In this document: piece after piece, positions 33,038 through 44,659 of the stretch
Position numbering within the stretch: the stretch's first letter is position 1
Layout of the letters: the number at the start of each line of letters is the position of its first letter
Assembly (NCBI GenBank): GCA_947397865.1
Contig: OX377620.1
Span: forward strand, 111,217,037 to 111,281,036
Reading direction: 5' to 3'
DNA from: Polietes domitor
Taxonomy: Eukaryota > Arthropoda > Insecta > Diptera > Muscidae
Length of the DNA stretch: 64,000 nucleotides
The notes under the pieces: generated by a model
What the model was told of the DNA's origin: nothing
The model's database searches: none
What the model saw: the letters and a program-made list of their open reading frames with translations, nothing else
Position numbers and translations under genes: made by a program

Positions 33038-34161
33038 TAGGGTTTGGGGTTTCCGGAAAAATTTTCATTCCCGGGAATCCCGGGAATTCCAGGGAAAAAG
33101 TAATTTATTTCAGGTATGTCCAATATGGTTTAAAATAACAATATTTAGTAATGGATGTGCTTTTTAAAAATACTGACATCAAGGCAAACCAAATAATTCT
33201 GCCTCAAGAAAATACTTTTCAGCTTCCCGATTTGCTTTTTTCCAAATTTACCACTTTTTCACAAATTATAAGAATTACACCGTAGTCCAACATCACGTAT
33301 TCACTCCCTAAATACACTGATTTCACTGTTTTGCTTTGTTTTTAGAAATTAGCATCTGAAATTTGAATGAAGAAAATACCAAAACACAGAATCCTCTGCT
33401 AGAAATCTTTTATAATATGTGAAATCTGCACACACAAAATTTAAAAATCCCTCAGACTTCAAGTTCAGAATTCTTAAAAAAAATCTTCTAGAAGTTTCTG
33501 CACAAGCAAAACAAAAATTCCCTTAAAATTTCGTTGAGAATTCTGAACGGAATCTGCGGGATATATCCGAAGACCCCAGCAATGTGCAGAATTTTCTGAC
33601 TCAAGAAAAATCGGAAGATTTGATTTGCGAGAGAAATCTAATAGGAATAGAAATATGTATATCCTACGGTATATTTAAATGACCTTCTGTAAGAACTAAT
33701 GACTGGACTATTTCAATGTTTTAATTTTTATGAATTTATTTAATTAAGATTATTTTTTTATAATGTTTCTATTGCTTTTACAGTTTAGAATATTTCCCCC
33801 CGTTGCTGTTAAATATTTTCGTCTCTAGACGAATGAATCTTCTAAATTAAAGACGTTCTCAGCCATACGAGTTATTGTTGTCAGGCACTTGTGCCTATGA
33901 TTTAAATGTCCAATTTTATGACGACAATTAGTCTAGAATAAAATATTTGTAAAATGTAAAATATTTTGACAAACACATTCGCTTTTAATTTGTAATATGA
34001 CAGTATTTTTAAAAAGCACATCCGTTACTAAATATTGTTGTTTTAAACCATATTGGACATAACTAAAATAAATTACTTTTTTCCCGGGAATTCCCGGGAA
34101 TGAAACTTTTCATTCCCGTTTTCCCGGGAAATGAAAAAAGTCCGGGAAACCCCAAACCCTA
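33038..34161. mobile_element. hAT-like element, second copy, with long inverted ends
   Basis: Inverted arms of about 120 bp (33038-33170 and 34010-34161) start TAGGGTTTGGGGTTTCC on both sides, carry several CCCGGGAA words, and continue into ATGTCCAATATGGTTTAAAA and GATGTGCTTTTTAAAAATAC. The interior (about 840 bp) has no transposase. TAGGG tips suggest hAT, but the flanking octamers (CTCACCAT and ATCATATA) do not match, so the target duplication is lost or the class is wrong. Confidence 0.65.
33629..33876 (+). repeat. Direct repeat, copy 2
   Basis: Second copy of the 32690-32937 block, inside the second hAT-like copy. Confidence 0.85.
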
Positions 34162-35344
34162 ATCATATATCAAGTAAATTAAAACTATATACACTCATTT
34201 AAACGCGTCATATACCGTTTATCAAGGCAGTTTCTTCCGGATTTTCTATAGCCTATTCCATTGATAATACTTGAAAATGCTGAACTCACCCTAATATACA
34301 TGTTTCATTTGCATAGACATAATGATGAATCATGTACGTACATATGTATATATGTAAGTATGTGTACGAATGGAAAATGCAGTAAAAAGCAGAAAAAACA
34401 TATATATTTGAAGATATTGGGTTACCAAAGTTTAATAACCCCCTGAATATGCGCACAAGTAAAAATATGTCTGGTACGGATATGCTCATTTGAATGCATG
34501 TAAATGCATACGTCAAGTATTTACATAAATGTACAAACATACGTAGAAATGGCGGGAGGGGGGGAATTACTAGCAATCCCCCAGAAGATCGCACCAATCC
34601 CCTCGAGACATTCACACTTGATATTGAATTTGAATGTTCGCATTGAGTTTAAGTTGGATTTCCCATATGATAATACGACTCGTACGCCCAGCCCAGTCAA
34701 CCTTGATTAACAATATACGAGTAAATGTATGAATTTACCTATATATAGGACATTATCTGTTGGAAGTGTTATATGTTCCGTTCGAATGACAGATAAGAAT
34801 GAGAATATATATGGGTGTCAATATGTTCGCATTTAGGGCTATGTGTTGTAAAATTTCACTCACCACTTTGTTGTTTTGTAACTCTTGTAGATTTTTTTCA
34901 AAGTGAAATGTAACGATGATGGTTGGCCCTGTCCGGTTGAATGCTGCTGCTGCCGTTCGCCTTTTGATGACTTTGGCTGTGTGTTCAACTATGAATGCAA
35001 CCGGAATCACTTTTTATTTTATTTGTTTTAATTATTTCCGAAATTTCACAGAAATGTGTCAAGAGTGTTTCTTTTTTTTTTTTGGAAACCGGTTTGTGAA
35101 AAAATGCTACGATTGAAATAATCCCGCACTCGTAAAAACAATAAGCTAAAGAAGAACAAAAAATCTACGCATCAACTAATTAACACTCGGGTGAAATGTT
35201 GAAATTCAGAAGCTACAGTAGAAAAATATCCACAAAAAAATTGAGGAATAAGATAAAAATAAATAAATTTGGGAAAAATAAAACAAAATTTTCCTTGAAT
35301 CAAAAAAACGTTTCCATTATTGAATATTTTAAAAACAATGCTGC
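34162..35344. other. No recognisable gene
   Basis: A run of ATGTATGTATAT-type words lies near 34330-34360. Short frames around 34504-34710 and 34753-35116 overlap on opposite strands without family resemblance. Confidence 0.35.
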
Positions 35345-36240
35345 TTTACTAAATGAATCCTCTCCAGATTTTAAGCTAATTTTCATCTTGATGGCTTCGT
35401 TAATTGTCAAAATAGTCACATTTGGGATTCAGTGAGTGCTTAGTCATCATTGACTGGGGAAAACCTCCGAACATTCTTCTTCGAAAATTAAGATTTTCGA
35501 GGTTCATGGCTTCGTTAAATATCATAATAGTCGTTTTTGGGGTTCAGATTGAGTGTGTCATAATAAAAGTGTCAATGTTGCTGGCTAATTTTGTTTTGCC
35601 GGTGGATTCTTCTACGAAAATGCAGTGGGTCGTAGCATTCTTCTTCGTAAGCTCAGATTTTTAGGTCAAAATAGTCGCATTTGGCGTTCAGAAATTCCGC
35701 AGAGGATTTTTAATCATCATAAATGTGTCACTGTTCGGTGGGATTTTGAAATTGGGAATTATCGGAATATTAATTTTCGAAAATTAAGATTTTAGGTTAA
35801 TTTTCTTGGTGATGGCTTCGTTAATTTTCAAATTAGTCGCATTTGAGGTTTAGAAATTAGACGGATGAGTTTCGACAAACAAAGTCGTCCTAAACATGTC
35901 AATGCTCGGGAGGATTTTGGATTGCAGAAATTATGGAAACATTATCTTTTTGATTTTTAGGTTCAATATCATGATGATGATGACGTAAATCGTCAAAATA
36001 GTCTCTTTTGGGGTTCAGAAAATCCACGAGTGACAAAGTCATCATAAAATTGTCACTGTTGCGAGTTAGTTTTGTTTTGCAGGAACATTTTTCGTTGTTT
36101 GTATGTATTTTTCTTTGAAAATGCAGTGCGTCGGAACATTCTTCTTCGAAAGTCCAGAAGGCCAAAATAATCGAAATTCCACGAGAGAGTGTTGAGCAAA
36201 CATTTAACATTTATAAACGAAGTTTTCCATTTTTAGGTTC
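35345..36240 (+). repeat. Degenerate tandem repeat, unit about 165 bp
   Basis: The marker AATAGTCGCATTTGGGGTTC recurs, diverged, at about 35410, 35525, 35669, 35835, 35997 and 36166. Each is followed by CAGAAATT and an ATCATAAAAGTGTCA-like block, and often preceded by GATGGCTTCGTTAA and CATTCTTCTTCGAAA. Spacing is 115-169 bp. It resembles the core of another array-bearing element, but no termini were found. Confidence 0.6.
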
Positions 36241-36999
36241 ATTTTCATCGGTACTCGCCCAAATAAAATCACACAATGGATGAGAGCTGATCATAAAATT
36301 TCTAAATTTAACCGAACCTTGAAGTTCTCTAAGATTGGTAATGTTATTCCATAAAAGGTTACGAACCCTCAGCCTCGAAAAATCAGAGCAGTTACAGAGG
36401 GAGAGTTTGTTGGAGAGACTGTTCCGTGAAGTCCCACAATTCTACTAAGTTCAGGATTTTTTAAGGGCGTGAGGACGTTCTTCGTCCGACGGTTTCTTTC
36501 CCGCCCATTACGACGTTGAGAGCTGGTATTGTCCATTCTTTCGTCCTTCGTTGACCATCTCAAGTCTCACTCCTTATCTTGTTAGTTCATTAGGTGCCTT
36601 ATTCAAAATGGTGCCTTAAAGCACTACTTGACGCTCTCGTTAGATCGGTCACATAAACCAAATCATCAGGTGCCTCGTTTCCTTTGGTCCTCAGGGTCCT
36701 GGCACCCAATGTGCTTTCTAGATGTCACGTGGAACGCGATTTCAATGAAAATCCTCTAGATTCTGTTTCGGCCTTTAACTTTGACCCGTTTCATATTCTA
36801 CGACATGCAGGCGGCAGGCGGTAAGCTTATTCTAGCATATGTAAGGAGCGCTATGCAGACTCCTAATCCCCTTCATCCATCCATCCATTTTAGATCCATA
36901 TGTGTAACAATGGGTACACTGCATGTGTATGACCAGGGAACCATCAGTTTGCTTATGATTTTTTAGTGCTGCGATCTGCAATCTGATTTTATCCATTTA
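36241..36999. other. Unassigned, possibly old LINE-derived
   Basis: No motif is clear. Less AT-rich than its neighbours, like the LINE remnants that follow. No RT motif could be read. Confidence 0.3.
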
Positions 37000-37165
37000 C
37001 CCGTAGGTTAGTCTAGGTTTTGGTAGCAGTCAGAAATCAAGTATCTGATTGTCTTAGACCATATGAGGTCCATTGTGATACGGACTGTGGCACTCACGAA
37101 ACATCTTAACTTTCTGACACAAACCAAGTCGCTCAAGCTTTCAAAGAAAGCATAACCCAGAGTCA
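37000..37165 (-). mobile_element. LINE 3'-end fragment (minus strand)
   Basis: TAGGTTAGTCTAGGTT, then CTGATTGTCTTAGACC and GGTCCATTGTGATACGGAC, resembles the reversed 3' untranslated end of fly RNase H-bearing LINEs whose tail is (AACCT)n. Diverged. Recognised by memory of the family, so moderate certainty. Confidence 0.45.
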
Positions 37166-38086
37166 CTAAACGTATATTAATCATAGCTGGACAGAGGCAG
37201 AGAAGGTGTTCAAAGCTCTCAATAAGGCGATAACGGAGTGTGTGAAATGGTTAAATGAACAAGGCAGAGTCGGGAACGTGAGAATCTGCACGGTTAGCCA
37301 AACCGCGATTAAAGCGATCAATAAACCCACGGTGGAATTGCGAACAATATCAGAATGACAGGAAGAAAAGATAAATTCACAACTAAAGCCTAACTGGAGA
37401 TCATATGGGTACCAGGACACTGTATGATCGAAGGTAATGAAAAGGCTGAGGAGGATTAGGACTCGAATTGGTCAACATGGAAGACGCCAAATATGGAAAT
37501 GGGCAGCTTCAGCCCATAGACTCTCCAACGATAGGCGGTACGACAAACGTCCCAATGAGGCTGAAACTATATGACTGAGGAGGTTGAGTAAAATCGAACT
37601 CAGCGGCGGATCTACGCCGCATCGGGCGCTCGGACTCCGATGAGTACAGGGCAAGCGGACCAAAGTCTTATGGGGTGGTCCCAATGAGAGTTAAACTAGA
37701 CTGATGTGGTTGAGTAAAATCGAACTCAGGTCACTTCTCACAGGTCAATTACCCCTAAGAGCACATCTAGGCCACATCGGGCGATCGCAGTCGGATGAGC
37801 GGAGAGGACACCGAACATTTTCTCACCTTTCGGGGTCAATATTATCTAACCTGGAGCACCTTAGGGGCACGGGATGGTCGAAATTAAAGATATTCATGGT
37901 CGATACGGAATCCCTTAAATAGAGGAAATGATTGATTTTTTCCACATTCGCCCTTTCGGCTTTTATAGAGAGCGCACAATATGCCGACTTTCGGGCCTAA
38001 GTATATACCCATGGGTATGAGTCATCTCAACCACTACGATTAGCGTGACTTCTCTTTTTCAACCTAACCTAACCTAACCTAACCTA
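37166..38086 (+). pseudogene. LINE ORF2 remnant: RNase H and C-terminal domain
   Basis: Pieces in several frames carry a RNase H-like segment (ICTVSQTAIKAINKPTVE near 37290-37340, where a DSQAAIKA motif is expected) and a WVPGHCMIEGNEKA-type motif near 37408-37450. Next come GRRQIWKWAA-type sequence and a C-terminal region with LLTGQLPLRAHLGHIGRS (37734-37790), typical of Jockey/I/LOA-like ORF2 ends. Part of the C-terminal region (about 37585 and 37710) is duplicated. The segment ends in (AACCT)5 at 38061-38086. Many stops and frameshifts; 5'-truncated. Clade not fixed. Confidence 0.75.
38061..38086 (+). repeat. (AACCT)5 simple repeat
   Basis: Five AACCT units, the same pentamer as the arthropod telomere repeat TTAGG/CCTAA. 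Its position at the end of a LINE remnant favours a LINE 3' tail. Confidence 0.9.
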
Positions 38087-38089
38087 TAG

Positions 38090-38450
38090 AAACAAGTTAC
38101 GGTGGATCTTGTCGTTCCTAATCTGGCAAGCTCGCCAGCTTTGCAGTTTGTTGGGATGTCCCTATGCCCGGTCAACCAAATAAGATGAATATCGAATTGC
38201 TTGTCCATCTTCTGAAGAGATGCGCGGCATTCGTGAGTTGTTCTTCAATCTGTGGACCTGATGGGTGCCATACTATACGTGTGGATGTCACAACATCCAC
38301 TTTGTGTCCGTCTTCAGATGGACAGGTATTAGTGGACTTCTCTGCCCCAATTTTGATGTGGTCCTTCCAACTTAGTTTCCTGCCCAGGATTACTCCTGGG
38401 ATCTGACTTTATTCTGCTTGGAGTTCCACCAAATTAACACCGGCAACATT
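38090..38450 (-). pseudogene. LINE ORF2 remnant: end of RT joined to RNase H
   Basis: On the minus strand, near 38400-38350, the frame reads GVILGRKLSWKDHIKIG, the thumb-adjacent motif (GVILDRKLNW type) of LINE reverse transcriptases. After a large deletion it passes to IHLIWLTGHRDIPTN and GELARLGTT (about 38215-38105), the end of RNase H. It lies head to head with the plus-strand remnant at 37166-38086. Inactive. Confidence 0.72.
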
Positions 38451-40119
38451 ATCTCTTCTTCTCTCTTCACCTTATAAAAAGCCATTCGGTCATTCGTAGC
38501 CGGCTTTTAAATGCACGTACAGTATCTATTTATAAGATATTGCCAACTTCCCCCTCCATATAATTTTTAAAATTAAGACTCCGACCCCGATATTAAATAT
38601 ATATGAGTGGCTTTAATTAAGAACATTTCTTTCATCATTTCACCTCTGTATTCAATCCATCCAATAAACAATAAACGCCGACCGCAAACGTCAGAGCATT
38701 TATTGTGAACATTGATTATTTGCTAGCTTTTTTAATCTCATAAATTAGGTAACGATCGTAATCATTTGAATAATCTCCCGCATGAATAATTCAAGCTGGT
38801 AGGCAGCCAGTGTACCCCGGCATATCGGGTTAAGAATGCATGGTGACCTGGAGCCTGGTGACTGCTGTATGGCAGTTACTACGAAACCCCGCAAGTGAAT
38901 TGATAATTTCGTTATGATGACCCGGAAATTTAGAATGACTTTGTCTTCCTCACAGCAAGAGTGACACACACACAAAAAACGCACAAGTGGTGGGGGACTT
39001 CATTTATTACTTGAACGACGATTCGGATAATTTTTTAATCACATCCATTTTTTGAGTTTTCATTTAGCCTTGCGTTGACACACAATCCGCACCGAGTTTA
39101 ACAATTAACAAATCTTTAGACTTGGTTGACATTATTATCATTGTTTTAATTACATTATTATTTGATTATTTATTCTTCCTTTCGTCGTTTGCACACACTG
39201 TTTGTTTTCTTACATTTCGTTGAAGCTTTTTTTCTGTTACAAATGAACCACAAAACAAAACAAAAGCACGTCAATTGCCAATGAATTCCTCCGTTAAACT
39301 GATAAAAAAAACTCATCTGCTCGGCTCTGCAAGTGAGCACAGCTGCGTATTTTGAGCATATGTTTGCTTTACAAGAGACTGCCAATTATGACGTACTCAC
39401 ACTCTCGCACACTAGCGGCGGAGAATGTACGGCGATATTTGTGTATTTATGAGATACTCGCAAGTCTGAACGAACCACCGCCGTAGTCAGTGAGAGTAGT
39501 AGTGCTCTGCAGTGTTGCCCCGGTGTTGTTTTACAAATTTGTCTCTTAATCATCAAAAAATCGCCTTAAACTAGAAGAGACTTGAAATGGAAATCCCCCA
39601 AAAATACTATTTGAATAATCTGACGAAAACTTGATCATGTGGTCGATCGCACGCGACTACACTGAAAAAATTGTTTCTTCAAACGGGCTTCATTAATATT
39701 TCCTCGATACCATTACATTGAATCAATGAATATTTTGCATCAATTTAACACCGGGAAATATCGACCGGAGTCCCTATAAAGTATATATTGTCACCTAATT
39801 AAAAAATCAAAAATCTAGTTTTGCATTGATTATGATACATTTGACTAAAATACATAAAATATTAGACTCTTTCGATTGGAAATAACAATTTTAACAATAA
39901 TAATAATTTAAAATTATAGTCCTCTAGATCCAAATATATAGAATTTATACGGATAATACGAACGTCATAAATTTCAAGTTTTTTACTTCTCCTGAAAAGT
40001 TGTGAAAATGTGGTTTTCACCATTTTGCATTTCAGGTTACGAAATCGTTATAAAATTATATGATAATCTAGTCAAACGTCCAAATTTCCCAAGAATACGT
40101 TTCATCCAATAATACTCGT
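38451..40119. other. Mostly single-copy DNA; possible upstream region
   Basis: No repeat family is seen across most of it. At 39400-39530 the sequence is richer in GC with GAGAGTAGTAGTGCTCTGCAG words and TCAGT initiator-like motifs, which could be a promoter or 5' leader, but no coding exon can be attached. A 71-codon minus-strand frame at 39170-39385 has no family match. Confidence 0.3.
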
Positions 40120-40610
40120 AAATCGGATGGGGTTTAAAATGGGAAATCGGTCCAGAGAGAAAATTTTTTCCCTAACAAAGACAGAGTATACCTACTATTT
40201 GGAGTATTTAAGCTAATTTTTTGACGATTTCTCCATTTTATTTACTTAATATTTGGTAAGATCAATTCTTTTATAGCGTGAACGTGCACCATAAAGTGAT
40301 CCACACATGGCATAAAAATGGTACCCTGAAACGACAACAGCTAGTAAAACGAATTCCAATCGCTTATACACGTAAAATAAAGGGACATTTCGAATTTCGT
40401 ACTCTTAAAGTGGAAAATGTGACAAAAGAGAAAAAATTGGTACCGACCACAAAATAAAGGCAAATTTTTAAAATTTTACATTTAGGGGGAAACGGGGATA
40501 AAGGAAATCAAAATTATATCAATTAAACCGCTGCAGTTAGAATAATGGACATCGATGTATACAATTTAAAGCAATTTTCGTACTTTTAGGCCCCGACCGA
40601 CCAAATGGCT
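40120..40610 (+). mobile_element. HINE family B fragment
   Basis: Diverged family B sequence: AATCGGTCCAGAGAGAAAA, TATTTAAGCTAATTTTTTGA, GTGCACCATAAAGTGAT and then two or three diverged 136-bp units (ACGACAACAGCTAG, TACACGTAAAATAAAG). Both ends are lost. Confidence 0.65.
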
Positions 40611-40668
40611 GCAGATAGATTGTACATTATTGTGTGGACGTGCAACAGGGATACGAATTTGAAGACGC

Positions 40669-40900
40669 GTAAAAAAGAGACACCCAAAAGGAAACGAGAC
40701 AGACTCATCGTTTATTATACAGATCGGATTAGAATCACTTTCTGAGTCCATCTATCTATCTATTCTTGTAATCAAAGTACATCTCGCGATTATTGTCAGA
40801 TCCAAACAATAATTGGCGCAAGTAAGTTTTACGACCCAAGGACGGACGGTATTTAAGTGGAAGCAAATCGGTTCGTACAAATCTCGCTCCCGGCTATGCG
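40669..40900 (+). mobile_element. HINE family A 5'-region fragment
   Basis: CACCCAAAAGGAAACGAGAC, then GATTAGAATCACTTTCTGAG, ATCTATTCTTGTAATCAAAG and AATCTCGCTCCCG, matches the family A 5' block read in element orientation. Diverged, with neither terminus. Confidence 0.6.
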
Positions 40901-41283
40901 AGGATAAAAACTTGGCTAAGATCTATCATAAACAAAGATCGTTTTTGGTTTTTGGTCATCTTAAAGATCGAAGAAGAATCACCCCACTCGCGAATAAAAT
41001 TTCGCTGGGAATGAATTGTTTATGGTATTTTCTTAGAGTTTCTTCTGCTTCGGTTTGATCGTCTTATTTCAAAGAAGTGAAACATATGCCCGGGTTATAT
41101 TCATATTACCATCTTACTCCTGCAGGGGTATTGAAGTTTTCACGTGAATACCTTTACCTTTTAATTGCGATAAGGATGGATGTTTTTTTAAGAGTAGACA
41201 AATAATTATCACTATCCAACAAATGTAGACTTTTTGATTGGAACAGAATAGTGAAAGGGCTTGTTGAGTAGATAATTTTTGTA

Positions 41284-41360
41284 GAATAAACTTATAGTCC
41301 AACTGGTCTGAGTTTCTTTTAACAGTGGATCAAAGTTTTCATTTTTTGGTCGAAGGGAGT
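41284..41360 (+). repeat. Dispersed repeat E, copy 2
   Basis: Same 75-bp sequence as 28166-28245 (AATAAACTTATAGTCCAACT, GGTCTGAGTTTC). Confidence 0.6.
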
Positions 41361-41389
41361 GAAAAAAGTGTTGTCTGAGAGAATGCTTA

Positions 41390-41650
41390 TTGTCAGAACT
41401 ATATTGCGGAATTTTATGGTTCAAATTTTTTTTGACATGTTTTTGGAAGATCGATCATTATTGGCAAAAAATTGGGTATTTCGGTAGAACACGGTAAATA
41501 CAAACAGAATATTTTTCGCGGGAGATATAGCTAAAATGACTTTTTGTACGCATGACATTTTTGTTTTGTAATTCTTTACAACGAGTCCGGCGGATTTTTG
41601 CATGTGTATTCATAACCAATGTCGCTTGTAACATACATATATGTAGTCAG
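41390..41650 (+). repeat. Dispersed repeat J, copy 1
   Basis: Blocks TGTCAGAACTATATTG, GGAATTTTATGG, CGCGGGAGATATAGCTAAAA and AATGTCGCTTGTAACA recur, reversed, between 59275 and 59720. Part of a larger diverged family also seen at 63200-63435. Confidence 0.5.
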
Positions 41651-42401
41651 ACGCAAAAAAGCTGCAATAGTTCCCAAAAACTACAATTCCTGTTTCCAAT
41701 TTCATTTATTTCATCTTTCTCCGTCTGGGATTCTGAAACTATTCTGTCACAAATATTCTCTATTTAGTCAGTAATCAGATGCAAAAAAATATTTGCTATT
41801 CGCGACGCGAACTGTATTTGGGGTGCATATCGAAACCCACACAAAATTGAGTATTCTCCCAAAAATTCTCCTAACAATCATATCTCACCCCCAAAATGCC
41901 TACAATTTAAGGGCAAACTCCCTACTATGGCAACTCTGCTGTACTCCGGTGTTTGTTGTTGTTTATGAAAAAAGCACGTTGCGCACGTTGTATGATCCCC
42001 CCGGTGATGGACACTTCATCGAGCTGGGGAGATAGTACAAGTACAGCTGAACGGTATCTTATGCATGTGTGTTGTACTATCTCTCAGAAAACTAAGAACG
42101 GCGACGTAACGTGCCAGAGTGCCAGACGTCATAAATTTGTTGTATGAACAATCAATTACGAACGAGTACGAAGTACGGCTAACTCGAAATGCTTGAATAC
42201 ATCCAAGTGAAACGAGAGAGAGAGAAGAGTGTATCTCAATTGTAGTAGGTATGTTTGTACGTACGTTCATATTTATCTGTCTCTTCAGATATATTTTACA
42301 TACCCATATACTCGCATGTATGGATGGATGGATATGTGAAATGTGCGTTTGGGATTATCTGCCCGCAAATACACTGCGCTTGAGTAGATCGTTAGACTTA
42401 A
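41651..42401. other. Region with a hairpin, no firm gene
   Basis: 12-bp inverted repeat GAGATAGTACAA (42029-42040) and TTGTACTATCTC (42072-42083) with a 31-nt loop. The 41930-42180 stretch is less AT-rich and has several short overlapping frames, none recognised. Confidence 0.35.
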
Positions 42402-44552
42402 CAAGTAAAAACGGCGTTAAGTACGGCCGGGCCGAACTTTATATACCCTCCACCATGGATTGCATTCCACAGAGTTTGTCGGTTTTCGTAGAAGTGCAGT
42501 AATATTACAAGAAAATATAATTTTTTTAATATAGGCAAACCAAAACAAATACAAATATTGAAAAAATAATTTTATAAATAAATATAATATTTTAATTATT
42601 TAAAACCATTATTTATTTCAAATCAAAAAATAAATATTCTTATATTTATATTTTCAAAAAGCTTAAATACCATAAATATTGGTAGATAGTGGGTGCTACA
42701 GTTGGTTGTATTTCTATTCTATTTTAATTCCAAAAGTACCAAAAAATCCATTATCAGACGAACATAGTGCAAAATAACCTAACTTCATGATTCAACCAAT
42801 TTTTGCCATAATAGAAAAGGTACAAATTTGGAAAAAAAACTTTTTATTTTGCGTGTCTATGCAGGCAGAGGAATGTATACACCGAATTCCATAATTCCAC
42901 CTGCGACCATGTGGTTGGTACTATTTTTACCCCCTCGACGTTTCTACGCAATTAGAATTTCATCATTCTAGCTGTAGTCATTTAGTTGGTACTATTGTTA
43001 TCCCTTGAAAGTACGAATTTCGAAAAATTCGTTTATTTTCCGATTCCTACTCAATCAGAGGAATGTATACTCCGAATTGCATGACTCTAGCTGCGGTCAT
43101 TTGGTTGGTACTATTTGTATCCCCTTTTTCAATTTTAACCCCAAAATGTACGAATTTCGAAAAATTCGTCTATTTTCAGTGTCTACGCAGTCAGAGGAAT
43201 GTATACTCAGAATTTCATGACTCTAGCTGCGGTCATTTGATTGGTACTATTTTTATCCCCTTTTTTCATTTTAACCCCAAAAAGTACGAATTTCGAAAAA
43301 CCTGTTTATTTTAAGTGTCTACGCAATCAGAGGAATGCATACACCGAATTTCATTATTCCAGGTGTAGCCGTTTGGTTGGTACCATTTTTATCCCTCCGT
43401 ACCCATTGTATCCCTTGAAAGTACGAATTTGGAAAAAACCTTTTATTTTTCATGTCTACGTAGTCAAAGGAATGTATACTCCGAATTTCATGACTCTAGC
43501 TGCGGTCATTTGGTTGGTACTATTTTTATCCCCTTTTTCTATTTTGTCCCCAAAAAGTACGAATTTCGAAAAATCCGTTTATTTTCCGTGTATACACAGT
43601 GATGTCTACGTAGTCAAAGGAATGTATACTCCGAATTTCATGACTCTAGCTGCGGTCATTTGGTTGGTACTATTTTTATCCCCTTTTTCTATTTTGTCCC
43701 CAAAAAATACGAATTTCGAAAAATCGGTTTATTTTCCGTGTGTACACAGTCATAGGAATGTAAATTCCGAATTTCATCACTCTAGCTGCGGTTATTTGAT
43801 TGGTACTATTTTTATCCCCTTTTTTCATATTAACCCCAAAAAGTACGAATTTTAAAAAATCCGTGTATTTTACTTGTCTATGCAATCAGAGGAATGTATA
43901 CACCGAATTTCATTATTCTAGGTACAGCCGTAATGTTGGTACCATTTTTATCCCTCTTTTCCCATTTTACCCCTTAAAAGTACGAATTTGAAAAAAATAC
44001 TTTTATATCATGTATCTACTCAATTAGAGGAATGTACACGCCGAATTTCGTGTTTCTAGCTGTTGTCGTTTAATGTGTACCATTTTCATCCCTTTTTTGC
44101 CCCATTTCACCCCCTACAAATAAGAATCACTTTATGGTGCTGTTTTTTGCTATAAGGGTAATACGCATACCAAATATCAAGCAAATATAAACAGACATAT
44201 TCAAAAAACATGCTTAAATACGCTAAAATAGTAGGGATTATTATGGGTATTTTTAGTCCTTGTGAGGGAAAAATTTTTCCCTTTGGGCCGATTTCGCCCC
44301 ATTTCAATCCCAACCGACTATAAGACGCATTTATGGAAAATTTGGACGTCCTAGCTCCTTTCGTTTAGATGCTAGCGTGCTTTCAACAGACGGACAGACG
44401 GACGGACGGACATGGCTAGATCGTCTTAGAATTTTATGACGATCAAGAATATATATACTTTATAGGGTCTCAGGTCAATATTTCAAGGTGTTACAAACGG
44501 AATGACAAAGTTAGTATACCCCCATCCTGGAGGTGGAGGGTATAAAAAGAAA
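42402..44552 (-). mobile_element. HINE family B copy B5, complete, long array
   Basis: Minus-strand element. The 3' (left) end has CGGCCGGGCCGAACTT-type hairpin DNA at about 42422-42438 preceded by AACAAGTAAAAACGGCG; the 5' (right) end is TATACCCTCCACCTCCAGG reversed, near 44520-44545. About nine or ten units of 136 bp lie at 42880-44080 (GAATGTATAC marks at 43061, 43197 and 43333). One segment of 43460-43610 is duplicated nearly exactly at 43605-43740. The 204-codon frame at 43241-43855 reads through units by chance. Confidence 0.87.
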
Positions 44553-44659
44553 AATTAAGTTCTAATGAAACTCCCCAAAAATTTATGTGCAAGGCGGCGA
44601 TATGAAAAATCACCCAAAAATAAAAATGACCAGAGTCAAAAATGGACAAAAAGAAATAA
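44553..44659. repeat. GAAAAATCACCC-type dispersed repeat
   Basis: GCGATATGAAAAATCACCCA here matches words at 7415-7520 and 61510-61880. Confidence 0.45.

Noticed and set aside
38061..38086. Interstitial telomere repeat
   Set aside because: Position at a LINE end and the loss of TTAGG telomeres in Diptera make a LINE tail more likely.
43005..43991. 204-codon and shorter frames in the family B array
   Set aside because: The 136-bp unit rotates the frame; the longest frame follows a local duplication. No domain is seen and the same sequence lacks a frame in other copies.
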